From assembly GCA_025642075.2 (NCBI GenBank), contig JAODUO010000029.1, positions 622,001 through 686,000 on the forward strand: DNA of 64,000 bases, written 5' to 3'. Origin of the DNA: Ridgeia piscesae. Taxonomy: Eukaryota; Annelida; Polychaeta; Sabellida; Siboglinidae. Positions within the stretch are counted from its first letter, which is position 1; each line of letters starts with the position of its first letter. Below are positions 11,989-23,543 of the stretch, one piece after another. The translations under genes were made by a program, and so were the position numbers. The notes beneath the pieces were generated by a model. That model did no database searches, was not told the origin of the DNA, and saw only the letters and a list, made by a program, of their open reading frames with translations.

Positions 11989-14458
11989 GGTTCTAAGGGA
12001 GGACTCTAAGGGAGACTCTAAGGGAGGACTCTAAGGGAGACTCTAAGGGAGGACTCTAAGGGAGGACTCTAAGGGAGGACTCTAAGGGAGGACTCTAAGG
12101 GAGACTCTAAGGGAGGACTCTAAGGGAGGACTCTATGGGAGGACTCTAAGGGAGGACTCTAAGGGAGGACTCTAAGGGAGGACTCTAAGGGAGGACTCTA
12201 AGGGAGGACTCTAAGGGAGGACTCTAAGGGAGGACTCTAAGGGAGGACTCTAAGGGAGGACTCTATGGGAGGACTCTAAGGGAGGACTCTAAGGGAGGAC
12301 TCTAAGGGAGGACTCTAAGGGAGGACTCTAAGGGAGGACTCTATGGGAGGACTCTATGGGAGGACTCTAAGGGAGGACTCTAAGGGAGGACTCTAAGGGA
12401 GGACTCTATGGGAGGACTCTATGGGAGGACTCTATGGGAGGACTCTAAGGGAGGACTCTATGGGAGGACTCTAAGGGAGGACTCTAAGGGAGGACTCTAA
12501 GGGAGGACTCTAAGGGAGGACTCTAAGGGAGGACTCTATGGGAGGATTCTATGGGAGGACTCTAAGGGAGGACTCTAAGGGAGGACTCTAAGGGAGGACT
12601 CTATGGGAGGACTCTATGGGAGGACTCTATGGGAGGACTCTATGGGAGGACTCTAAGGGAGGACTCTATGGGAGGACTCTATGGGAGGACTCTAAGGGAG
12701 GACTCTAAGGGAGGACTCTATGGGAGGATTCTATGGGAGGACTCTATGGGAGGACTCTATGGGAGGATTCTAAGGGAGACTCTATGGGAGGACTCTATGG
12801 GAGGACTCTATGGGAGGACTCTATGGGAGGACTCTATGGGAGGACTCTATGGGAGGACTCTATGGGAGGACTCTATGGGAGGACTCTATGGGAGGATTCT
12901 ATGGGAGGACTCTATGGGAGGACTCTATGGGAGGACTCTATGGGAGGACTCTATGGGAGGACTCTATGGGAGGACTCTATGGGAGGACTCTATGGGAGGA
13001 TTCTAGGGAGGACTCTATGGGAGGACTCTATGGGAGGACTCTATGGGAGGACTCTATGGGAGGACTCTATGGGAGGACTCTATGGGAGGACTCTATGGGA
13101 GGACTCTAAGGGAGGATTCTATGGGAGGACTCTAGGGAGGACTCTAAGGGAGGACTCTATGGGAGGACTCTAAGGGAGGACTCTAAGGGAGGGGCTCTAT
13201 GGGAGGACTCTAAGGGAGGACTCTAAGGGAGGACTCTAAGGGAGGACTCTACGGGAGGACTCTAAGGGAGGACTCTAGTGGAGGACTCTATGGGAGGACT
13301 TAAACTATGAGAGGACTCTAATGGGAGATTCTATGGGAGGACTCTAAGGGAGGATCGGGACTCTATGGGAGAATCTATGGGAGGATAATTCTATGGGAGG
13401 ACTCTGTCTACCAAGAGAGATCTAGGGACTCTATGACTCAGGAGACTCTATGGGAGGACTCTAAGCGAGAGATCTAAGGGAGGACTCTAAGGGAGGACTC
13501 TGGGTCATGGAGACTCTACTGAGGATTTTATGGGAGGACTCTAAGGGAGGCCTAGGGAGGATCTATGGGAGAACTCTATGTAGGGGTCAGGAGGCTCTAA
13601 GGGAGGACTCTAGGGAGGACTCTATGGGGACTCTATGGGAGGATCTAAGGGAGGACTCTAGGGAGGACTCTATGGGAGGACTCTAGGGAGGATCTATGGG
13701 AGGACTCTAGGGAGGATCTAAGGGAGGACTCTAAGGGAGGGCTCTATGAGAGGACTCTAAGGAGGATTCTAAGGGAAGACTCTGTGGGAGGACTCTGTGG
13801 GAGGATTCTATGGGAGGACTCTATGGGAGGATTCTATGGGAGGACTCTATGGGAGGACTCTATGGGAGGATCTATGGGAGGACTCTATGGGAGGATTCTA
13901 TGGGAGGACTCTAAGGGAGGGCTCTATGGGAGACTCTATGGGAGGATTCTATGGGAGGACTCTATGGGAGGATTCTAAGGGAAGACTCTATGGGAGGACT
14001 CTATGGGAGGATTCTATGGGAGGATTCTATGGGAGGACTCTATGGGAGGACTCTATGGGAGGATTCTATGGGAGGATTCTAAGGGAAGACTCTGTGGGAG
14101 GACTCTATGGGAGGATTCTATGGGAGGATTCTATGGGAGGATTCTATGGGAGGATTCTATGGGAGGACTGTAAGTAGGGAGAACTCCAAGGGAGGACCCT
14201 ATGGGAGGATTCTAAGGGAAGACTCTGTGGGAGGACTCTATGGGAGGACTCTATGGGAGGACTCTATGGGAGGACTCTATGGGAGGATTCTATGGGAGGA
14301 TTCTATGGGAGGACTGTAAGTAGGGAGAACTCCAAGGGAAGACCACATGGGAGGACTCTAAGGGAAGACTCTATGGGAGGATTCTATGGGAGGACTCTAA
14401 TGGAGAACCCTAAGGGAGGGCTCTAAGGGAGGGGCCACCGGAGGGCTCTAAGGGAGGA
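11989..14458. repeat. Large minisatellite, 13-bp unit, about 185-190 copies
   Basis: The unit is AAGGGAGGACTCT with variants ATGGGAGGACTCT and ATGGGAGGATTCT plus 12- and 14-bp indel forms. Variants are spatially ordered. TAAGGG dominates at about 12.0-12.4 kb and TATGGG at about 12.7-13.1 kb. There is a disordered block at 13.3-13.75 kb, and GATTCT forms are frequent at 13.8-14.3 kb. Open frames reading GGLYGRTLWEDSM arise from the 39-nt super-period of a stop-free unit and are not considered genes. Confidence 0.97.
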
Positions 14459-16085
14459 TGGTATCCCCAGTGTATGTGTGTAAATGTGAAAGAAAATGAG
14501 AGTTGCCCACACATTGCAGAATTACCTGATTTAAATCACATACAAAATCACCCCATGGAAATCTGTAATAATTGTTATCACCTCTGTCTAGCCAAGCAGA
14601 TCATGTGTACGTACCGTGATCACATGACAGTCACCTGACTGGTGTGTACAACTTGCAGCAGTCTCCACCAATGTGTGTCACTGGAGCTCGGCTCACCCTT
14701 AATTCAGATGGGCATAGGGGTGAGAGTCAGGACAACTTTGCCTAAGGGGTGTCAGTGGCTGCCCTTCTGGAAGGGATGCAGGCGGTTACACTAAACGTGG
14801 CTGTCACCCTGCTAATGGTTACAAGTGCTGGCTGAGGCCACCCCACTTTTAGGGTACAACAGAGATATGGGGGTGCATGGTTTCACCTGCTGACAACCAA
14901 CAGGGTTGATTGTGGTCACATTAAGGCAACCGCAGGCCACTATATAAGGGGCTATCTCAGATATAAGGGCTATCTCAGATGACCTCATTAGGGACTTTAT
15001 CACAACATACTGTACAGTGGCTGACAGCATGTGTAGTGTTGCGTACCCACCCTGTAGATGACAGGGCCACGACTAAACGTGGAGTATCAATGCTTGCATT
15101 GTCACATTCATGTGTTATTTATCTAAAAGATTCAAACGATAAAAACACCAAACTTGAAAGATTGGCATCTTTACTATGATAAAATGAAACCCAAAACCTT
15201 GGCACTGCACACCCTAGAAATAGCCAAAATCATGGGGGTTGGGGTTAAAAACCCTACAAATATCCAAATGAAGGTAGATTTGGGGTTTATACCCCTTTAA
15301 AACAATTTACATATAAAAACACACGTGACAGAGATGGCCACAATGTGAATGCACAAACGATGACATAAACAACATATCGCTTTCCACCGCGACGGACCGA
15401 TCTAGGAGGGTTAAAATAACTTTGAGCACATCAGCAACCCCTGTGAGTGTGAGGCACGGGACACGGCACATACACCCGCTACACAGCGGGATCTGTTTAG
15501 AGACACCTGTCACCGCAGTGACACAAGTTGACAAACATGACCTAGACGACACAGGAGACAGTCACGTGTCACCGGCTCTGTCCACTTACTCGACTCATCC
15601 TTGTTTTCTTCCTCATGTGAACATCACCGCTAAAACTGTCCCGTTTCACCTGTGGTCAAATCACGCCACAGCGAATAAACGATGATTGCGTTATTCCCAG
15701 CTGACGATTTGGATGTCAACTGCCGAAAGAAACAGCCGTGAATGAAGGTGGCAGGCCGCTACTGAAACAGGGTGGCAGGCCGCTACGTCACAGTTGACTG
15801 ATCTGATAACAACAGACCCGCTGACATTGCCTACACAACCAGCCCGAGCACAAAGCATCTAGGAACGGCCACACATTTGTCTACTGAAGTTGCCACCAGA
15901 TCTATATGTCTTCTTCTACCATCAGAACCTAAACAACATTCAGTGATTTTTTATTTTTAAAATATGTATACAAGATGATTGTATAACTTTTAAACTTAAA
16001 TATATGGAATAGTGCTAACAGAAAGGTTCTGTAAGTGGTAAGAGGATCAGGGTGAAAATATCAACACGATCACAAGTACTGAATA
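14459..16085. other. Intergenic sequence, no gene seen
   Basis: Two small direct repeats are visible: ATATAAGGGCTATCTCAGAT around 14940-14980 and GGTGGCAGGCCGCTAC around 15750-15787. No coding exon or RNA gene was recognised. Confidence 0.45.
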
Positions 16086-16093
16086 CTGTCATC

Positions 16094-16388
16094 CATAGCT
16101 TTATCCTCCTGTCATTTGGACCGGTAAAAACCGTTGCGGACGGGTAACATAAGGGTGGACAGAAGGTGGATGGGTAAAAAAATGAAGGAGCAAAAAAGGT
16201 GTTCCAAAACCACAGATATTGTCAGTTATGCCTTAGAAGTGAGTGTAAATGGTGTCACGTGTGTTTGTAGTCCATTTCCGGTCATCATACACATTTTAAA
16301 GTTAGTAAACTGGCTTAACTGTGCAGTTAACTTCCATGTATCCAAAACATGTGTGCCTCGCAATAATTTGGTCCTGCATAAAGCCCTG
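16094..16388 (-). mobile_element. hAT-type MITE, copy A (295 bp)
   Basis: The ends CATAGCTTTAT and ATAAAGCCCTG form the imperfect terminal inverted repeat CA..GCTTTAT shared by the family. It is flanked by 8-bp target duplications, CTGTCATC (16086-16093) and CTGTCATT (16389-16396), differing at one base. An 8-bp duplication with ends starting CA is typical of hAT elements. Orientation is set by taking CAGGGCTTTATGCAG as the left end. Confidence 0.8.
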
Positions 16389-16396
16389 CTGTCATT

Positions 16397-17525
16397 ATTA
16401 TTGGACAACTACTCCCCCCCCAGTTGATGTGAGATAGGACCAACTAGTATAGAAATGGTCTATTTGAACAAGCATTAAATGAGGGATTGCAGGATTTAAA
16501 GAACAACTTTATCAAATGCCTTCTATGCACTGTCGCAGAACAACCAACAGGCCAAACTACAGGTTTATACTATCAATATCATCGGGACATTTTGATCACA
16601 ACCGTGGCATCCTAAGTTATGTCTACACAGACAGACAAAGACAAACCAAAGCAATGTGCTACACCAAAGAATATCTGCAAAGTGCTGATGGGAAAACAAC
16701 AGACACAAAAGAAATCAGACTTCGCTGGACATTACATGGTTGGTTATATATTGGGGCTAAAATTAATTTCCCCGACGGTTAATAAAGTATTATTGTGCTG
16801 TATTGAATATATGTTTATAAAACTTGAGACTGGCCAATATTCTACTGTATCCGCGTGCTGCATTATGAAATGTAAATGATATAAAATATGATGTTTGGTT
16901 TACCACTAGCAACGATCTGGTTTTTGGACATTCTTTACACATTATGTGTGTGTAACTTTGTAACAAAACGAATCCAAATGCTATTAAAAAGAACATGCAC
17001 GTACAGCCGCACATATACGCGCATGTGTGCCAACACGCTACAATGAACATGTGTTTAGTTTTGAAACAACAACATTCATTGAAGAGGCACAGATGGAGAT
17101 TTTCCACTACAGTTCTTTGCAATTAGAAATTACAAGTGTCTGTCCTTGTCTACCTAATCACCAGGGACTGACAACAGCCTCGGCAGTGATCACTGCTTGG
17201 TCTAGTGGCTACGTAGAAAAAGATAACACAGACATCTGTCCATACTGATTAGCCACGGCCACGCCGTCAACACAGCACACGCCAAGGACAATAACCTGTA
17301 ACGAAAACGAAGAAATTATTTCGTCTCACGGTGATTACGTTTATGCGGCACAACTAATTAGCATGTCATCGGGGAAATTTCAACAGGTTGACAGTGTCTT
17401 CAATAACGGTGACTGTAAATACGTAGCAGTCATCACAGTTGACCACTTATCATGTTCCCATTATTCTTATCGGTATTGCCTGTGTCATATTTAACTCTGT
17501 CTTAAGACACTGTGATACTTAGAAG
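16397..17525. other. Intergenic sequence, no gene seen
   Basis: An open stretch of about 88 codons begins at 16516, but it lacks recognisable domains and flanking gene structure. Confidence 0.4.
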
Positions 17526-17693
17526 AGGGTTCATGCAGGATCACATTTTTGCGGGTCCAAAATTTGTGGTAGACGTGTTAACTGATATGCATGTTAACTG
17601 ATGCACATGCAAGCCAGCCAACATGTACATTATGACCTGAAATAAACTATAAACACACATGTGACACCCATTTCTAATGCGTACTTGACAATA

Positions 17694-17736
<43 letters not shown>

Positions 17737-17860
17737 TATATATAATATATATATATTTGAACTAGCTTATTTTCTACCGTCCAACCATCCAGTGATATTT
17801 CTAAACGTCCAAAACGGATTTTACCTTCCCTGTCACAGGTGGGTCTCTTAATAAAACTAT
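17526..17860 (+). mobile_element. hAT-type MITE, diverged copy G with internal TA expansion
   Basis: It matches the family internally (TTCATGCAGGAT, ATGACCTGAAATAAACTA, AAACACACATGTGACA, CCGTCCAACCATCCAGTGA), but a TA microsatellite (about 17694-17757) sits in the middle and the ends are eroded. No target duplication could be assigned. Confidence 0.6.
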
Positions 17861-19680
17861 TGTGTCCTAGTGGAAAATGTTTAAGCAAGACGTTTAAAAC
17901 TTTCAGAAGTGTCCATTGTAGATAGTCTGCTACTCGTCCATTTCACACAGGCTGTCATTTCAAACACATGCAGCCGGTTTCACTGTATATTTTCAAGTTA
18001 AATATTTAAGTTATCAGGAAGCATGGAATGAACCTAAGATTTTGCTAGCATGCACCTGCATGAAAAGACCACTTTGTAAAGTTTCAGAACCGGATTACTC
18101 TTGGCTTGTTATAATGGAATCTTTTCACTGAGGCTGGGATGTTCTGAACACTGTATGACTATGTTACTGCACCCCAAAGTATGGTAGTTGACTATACTTC
18201 GACACCTCCACGTAGACGTTTACCTGACTGTGTTGAGCAATGTCTTGGGTGATTTTTTATGTCAGTGGGAGATGGGAACAATCTCAAAAAAATGGCATTA
18301 GACACATATTTTGGTTGGCACAAATATGTCAAATAAGTAGAGGTGATCCATAAATTATTTCTATACTGCTTGTGCCTAATAAAGAGCTAGAAAATCTAGG
18401 GTAGTCCGGACAACACATTACCAGTAAAAAATAATCTCTTTCACAGGTAGGTGTAATGGAACTTTGGATATGAATGCAATTACAAGACCGTGTCCAAAAG
18501 TGGTGGCATGACAAAAATCAACAATGTTCAGCATCGCTGAATCAATTTCTTAACACCCACAAAGCAGCGAGCAATTGAACTTCCATGAAAAACGATAAAT
18601 ATCTGGAGTTTCAGTATGGCAACGAAGGTGGTTATGCTACTGGTGATTTCTCAAAAGGCTTGTTAATTCCCAAATGAACTGTGCCATAACGCAGAAAGTC
18701 AACACAACCTAGAGTATACCAAAGCAGCAACAGAGAGAAATCTACTATTGGCCTATTTCACAGGAAAGGGATCAGTGTTTAGCCACTCTGCGCACACTTC
18801 ATGAGAATTGGTCATTCCATGTAAAATTAAGTTAATCATCCAGTGGTTGTAAACTATGTGTAGCATACAGATGATTTACTTAGATTTTAATTAGTGGCTA
18901 AGTGGTTATAGTTAAGGATTTCTGCAGAAAACTACGCATTTACATGCAAACAACGTAGAATTTTAACAGAGGGGTAAACACACTTACTCTTTGCGCGTAC
19001 ATTATCAGGAGTTTCTAACATTAGAAGTATACATTGTGTCTAGATTTTATCTGCTGTAGTCAGACAATTTTATGATTGTGGCCAGTTGTGAATGATATTC
19101 TATTGTCTCAATTGTCTGTATTAAAATTCAACAATTGATGCACGAAAATATATGAAATGGATTACACAGTTTACACGGTATATGAAATTTTATGAATATA
19201 TGAATAAAACATGAACACTATTACAAATTATGTGTTGCTATCAATTACAAAATATATTTCATATTTTGAAGCAAAGTTCTGCAATTATAATGATAAAATA
19301 AAGAGGTAGTTTCATAATACTATAAAAATCATACCTTTCTGGGAAGCATTCAGCCACGCCACAATTAATGCCAAAGACTATTTGTATACAAATATCTACC
19401 GGTACCACTGCCTATAGACAGATACTCATTAATAGAAACGAATGAACTGGAGCAATTTAGACTTGCCAAAAAAGTTTCAAGGTGGTAGTACATGATTCAA
19501 ACTTCCCATTTAGGAATATGGCTGGCGATTTTTTATGAAATGATGGGGTCAGTCACCAGTCTGAGGTTTGATCTTAGAGCAGGCACCACATGTAACAATC
19601 CAAGTAAGACATAGCATGAGCTGTTCATAATTTGGCTTTGAAAAATATATGACATATTCTTAATTTGATTAATATGACGA
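17861..19680. other. AT-rich intergenic sequence, no gene seen
   Basis: No coding potential, tandem array or element end was recognised. Confidence 0.4.
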
Positions 19681-19840
19681 TGATGAATTAAATCATGTGT
19701 ACCATTAAGGGTTAATAATTAAATGTGGATTTTGTGATGCATGAATATGGAATACTCTGGTATATAATGTGGTGTTTGGACCAAGTGAAAAACCACATTT
19801 AATTATACCCTTCATGGAATACATGATTTAATTTGTCATC
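19681..19840. mobile_element. Small hairpin MITE, 48-bp arms
   Basis: Arms 19681-19728 and 19793-19840 are near-perfect inverted copies: the left contains GAATTAAATCATGTGTACCA and TAATTAAATGTGG, the right CCACATTTAATTA and TACATGATTTAATTTG. A 64-bp loop separates them. There is no coding content. A foldback or MITE origin is inferred; no target duplication is clear. Confidence 0.6.
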
Positions 19841-21374
19841 CTTGACATTGTGTTAGTTAGCTCAAACCTCAAACGTTTACACAGAATTATAACAGTTAAC
19901 ATGTCAACAAGGTGTATTACCAATTCTAGCTGCTAGATCAACGTAATGTTTCAAAGAAACATTCAATCAGTAAAGATAACACAACATAATATCTGTTATG
20001 TGGAATACACAAAATTAGAACACAACCATGCAAAGGGACACTTGTTTAAGTGTTTCAAATGCTAAAAACACATATAAAGGAGTGAAATGAAAACAACTAG
20101 GTTTGGCCATTTGGCTTATGATATGCTAGACGTGCAGAGCTCTATAGTGTACTGTTTAGTATACATGGTGTCAGGCATTTTTATGACATCCTAAAATGAC
20201 ATGATGAAATTACTAGCATATGTTCACTAGGCTGGAGATAATACCTGCAAATATCTACATCAGAAGACCAGTTTGGCTTCTCAAACATCATATTCCACAT
20301 CAATAAAGGGACTCTGATGAGCGAGCATGGGTGAATAATTCCAAATAAACGACACAGACAGTCAATGTGTCTGTGAACACGACAGTCACAGTGTCACTGT
20401 GGGTGCCGTGGGGTGAGCCGGCCGGCGACATGATATCGCCTGATCACGGAGAAGCATATGCACTGATATTCAACTGGTTTTTATATTTTCTCAATTGGTG
20501 TGGATTTATGATCACGCTGAATGTACGCCATGGTTTCTATGGTGGGTGAAACTAACGCCCCTGAAGCGCAACCGCGGGGATTGTTGGTGACCCGTACTCG
20601 GGTGACCTACTTGCCGATACGCAAACATTTGGCATGCTACTATATAAATGGATGAAACAGAAACATAACGACAACGCAGGTGCCATTTTACTTACCGAAC
20701 ATGCTAGTTCAAATGTGCATCTTCAATAGGATCACCAGCATGTGCCTTTGTTGCGAATGTTAAACAATCATAGCCATGATAACAGATTTCGAAATTAAGG
20801 TTCAACCCGGAAGCGATAGGAGCAGGGAGTGGTAATTATTTGACGCGCTGAACTCGTCGCCTAAGCATGGTTCAAGGGCACCTGCTAAGCAATTACTTAT
20901 TCGTAAAAAATGACAAGAGTTGTATTGTTTTAAATCTAATGATGTAAATACATTTAAATAGTTGTCGCTGCGTGTTTTAATATCGTTTTTGTAAATTAAA
21001 GACTAATGATTCAAGAAGTAGTTATTGGGCAAAGAAAGAGCTGAACATCGGAACTTCACTACAGTTACTCTAAAAAATTTGGGAATTCCGAAAAAATTAA
21101 AAATTCCCGAGGAAAGAAAAAAGAAAACCGTTGTTTTTTAAAAATTTGGGGGGGGAAGGAGCGGGGCTGCCCGAGGTTCTCCAAATAACTGAACCAGCTA
21201 GAGCACTACACCGTTGTCGCCAGACACCTCACAGCCTTAATTGGCTCCCCTGTCACCCTGGAATTGTATATTATTTTGTCGATTCTTAAGATTATTTATT
21301 ATGTTGTAGGTGATTATGCAATTCCAAATAAAGCTTACATCACACCGAAAGAGCTATATAGAGGGGACCCCGTG
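19841..21374. other. Intergenic sequence, no gene seen
   Basis: Only short unremarkable open frames. Confidence 0.4.
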
Positions 21375-22405
21375 CGCATGCTATTAGGCCCTATAATTTG
21401 GTTGTGGCTATTTGACCGGAACTATTCGTCCGGATACGGACAAATAGCCCACGTTTGCATATGCGCTATTTGACCGGATAAATACCGACAAATACCCCCA
21501 CATCGAGCATTATACGCCATTTGACTGGACAGGTGAAAGATCGTTAGATGCAACTTGGAAGACGCCGGTACTTCTTACTTCTACCTTCTAGATAACGCGT
21601 GTTGGCCATTGATTAATAATTATAACCATGGTGTTTCGCAAAAATTCTACATTTTAGGCCATATGTTTGCACAAGTTGAATCAAACAGTCTAAGTGCTAT
21701 ATTACAGATTAAGAAAGTAATGTTTAAATTGTACAATACGGGAAGTTTTTATTCATGTGTTCGAATGGCGTGCGGGCCTGCCAGTACGTCACGCACTCCC
21801 ACACGTCGAGCAATTTATTTGGTACAGCTGAGAGCCACGTCCACGTTTGTAGCGTTGTTTTGTCCATTTCTTTTTTTGTGTACAAACATGGCATAATACG
21901 AAGACAAAAGCAACACGTAATTTTCGTTATCTATTACGCAAACAACTATGTACTTTCACAGATATTCGCTAGGTGTCGCAACTGCTAGTTTTTAATAAGG
22001 GAAATTATATAAATAATGTCTTCTTCAAATAACGTATATAAACCGTGGTCCAAAATAATACACGCACGCACGCACGCATGCACGTACGCACGCACGCACG
22101 CACGCACGCACACACACATGAAATAACACAATTTAATTCTTGCAGTAGAACATCTTCCCCCCGACTGTCCTATACTATCTATTTTACTCTGTACAACGTT
22201 ACGATTTTCAAATTGCGCAACAGCTACCGATAAACTTATAAAATCCGCGAACTCAGTCCATCCACCAGTTCTTCCATTTCAAGTGGGCCGCTTGTGCGAA
22301 TTTTAATTGAACTCCCGCAAGAAAAGTATCCGGACATGCAAATAGCCTGAGTACCGACATTCGTATTTGTCCGTACCCGGACGTATAGCCGCTCCGTTAT
22401 AATTT
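21375..22405. mobile_element. Possible decayed DNA element with inverted ends
   Basis: The left part (about 21390-21500) has several CTATTTGACCGGA and CCGGATACGGACAAATA words. The right part (about 22330-22400) has the inverse ATTTGTCCGTACCCGGACG. This suggests weak terminal inverted repeats around about 1 kb. The interior holds a (CGCA)n tract at 22061-22119 and no recognisable transposase. Confidence 0.35.
22061..22119. repeat. (CGCA)n microsatellite
   Basis: Tetranucleotide CGCA repeats ending in CACACACA. Confidence 0.95.
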
Positions 22406-22950
22406 ACCGATGGCATCACGGTTGACATAAGTAAAAAAAGTATTGCATGATTAACACGCGTTCCGATGCTTGACCAATAATTAGCGGCTACACCCTACAG
22501 TAGGCCTACTATTGTACCTACATTGACGCCTTTTGTTTTTACATATCGTTGGAGGCACCAATTGACGTGGATGAACCATACAACCTTACGGAAGACTTTG
22601 TTAAGAATAAATTTGGTGTCCTCTCTTGGACTGACAACACTTCTGCTCCAATCAGTTTCTAGTTCTGCTGGAAAGGTTTCTTGCCGCTTTATTTTGCTCC
22701 ACCTTAATTCATTCTTTCGGGAGTTTTACGCAGTTATGCGATATGTGCATTGGTTTTGTTGATTTCATTACCACATTAACTTGAAATATTATAGGCCTCT
22801 ATACACTTTGATGAAGAGTAATATTTATTTTTCTTGTACAGCATAAAGTTCTATTGTTGACACAACTTTGGAACCACCACAGTATACTTGTCTCTTGTAT
22901 GGAGTTGGCAAATAAAGCAATTATTATTGTTGTTATTGTCATTATTGATA
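22406..22950. other. Unique sequence with a possible LINE-like 3' tail
   Basis: Around 22900-22950 the sequence reads GGCAAATAAAGCAATTATTATTG, reminiscent of LINE 3' tails ending in ATT repeats. The preceding open stretch (22523-22762) does not clearly match a reverse transcriptase, so I do not call an element. Confidence 0.3.
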
Positions 22951-23078
22951 TTGTTTAGTTGTTTAGTTGTTTAGTTGTTTAGTTGTTTAGTTGTTTAGTT
23001 GTTTAGTTGTTTAGTTGTTTAGTTGTTTAGTTGTTTAGTTGTTTAGTTGTTTAGTTGTTTAGTTGTTTAGTTGTTTTA
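22951..23078. repeat. Octamer tandem repeat (TTTAGTTG)n, about 16 copies
   Basis: Perfect 8-bp repeats, followed by an ATT/CTT-rich simple tract to about 23165. Confidence 0.95.
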
Positions 23079-23543
23079 TTGTGGTTTTTTTAACCATGAT
23101 TCTTATAATTATTAATATTGTTGTTGTTCTTCTTCTTCTTATTATTATTACCATTATTATTCTGGCCACGTATGTAAATTTTTGAATGCTGTCGATTGGT
23201 TTCTCTATTGTCGACGCTATCAATACACTGTGCATTCAGTAAGGTTACATTATAATAGTAAACATTAAATACCCTTGGTTGTAGTTAATTGACAATTGTT
23301 AGCTTATTAAAATTTTATTTTAGGTCCCACCAAAAAAAGTATAATGCCGTTTATTTCCCTAAATGACATGCTATACGGAAAACACCAACACGAATTAGTA
23401 CCATGTCAAACAGGTCAACATTGTGGCAGACAGGTAAACACCACGAACTGACTAATACTTTAATGACAGGAAACACTGTCTAGGCAATACTCCTAACACA
23501 GTGCTAATAGCCAAGTTGCCGCTCTCATACTTACTATATGAGA
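23079..23543. other. Spacer with ATT-rich simple sequence, no gene seen
   Basis: TTCTTCTTATTATTATT at about 23125-23160, then unique sequence up to the transposon end. Confidence 0.5.

Noticed and set aside
11989..12400. CTAAGGG words resembling telomere repeat TTAGGG/CCCTAA
   Set aside because: The period is 13 bp with GAGGACT between, not a 6-bp telomeric repeat.
12629..14319. Repetitive open frames reading GGLYGRTLWEDSM
   Set aside because: They are artefacts of the 13-bp unit read with a 39-nt super-period. Frames break wherever the TAAGGG variant or an indel occurs.
1..14458. Regularly spaced repeats suggestive of CRISPR
   Set aside because: Units are directly contiguous with no unique spacers, and the locus is clearly eukaryotic.
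21150..21250. A tRNA-like or SINE-like segment (GTGCTCTAGCTGGTTCAG on the minus strand)
   Set aside because: No complete cloverleaf, B-box or A-rich tail could be assembled.
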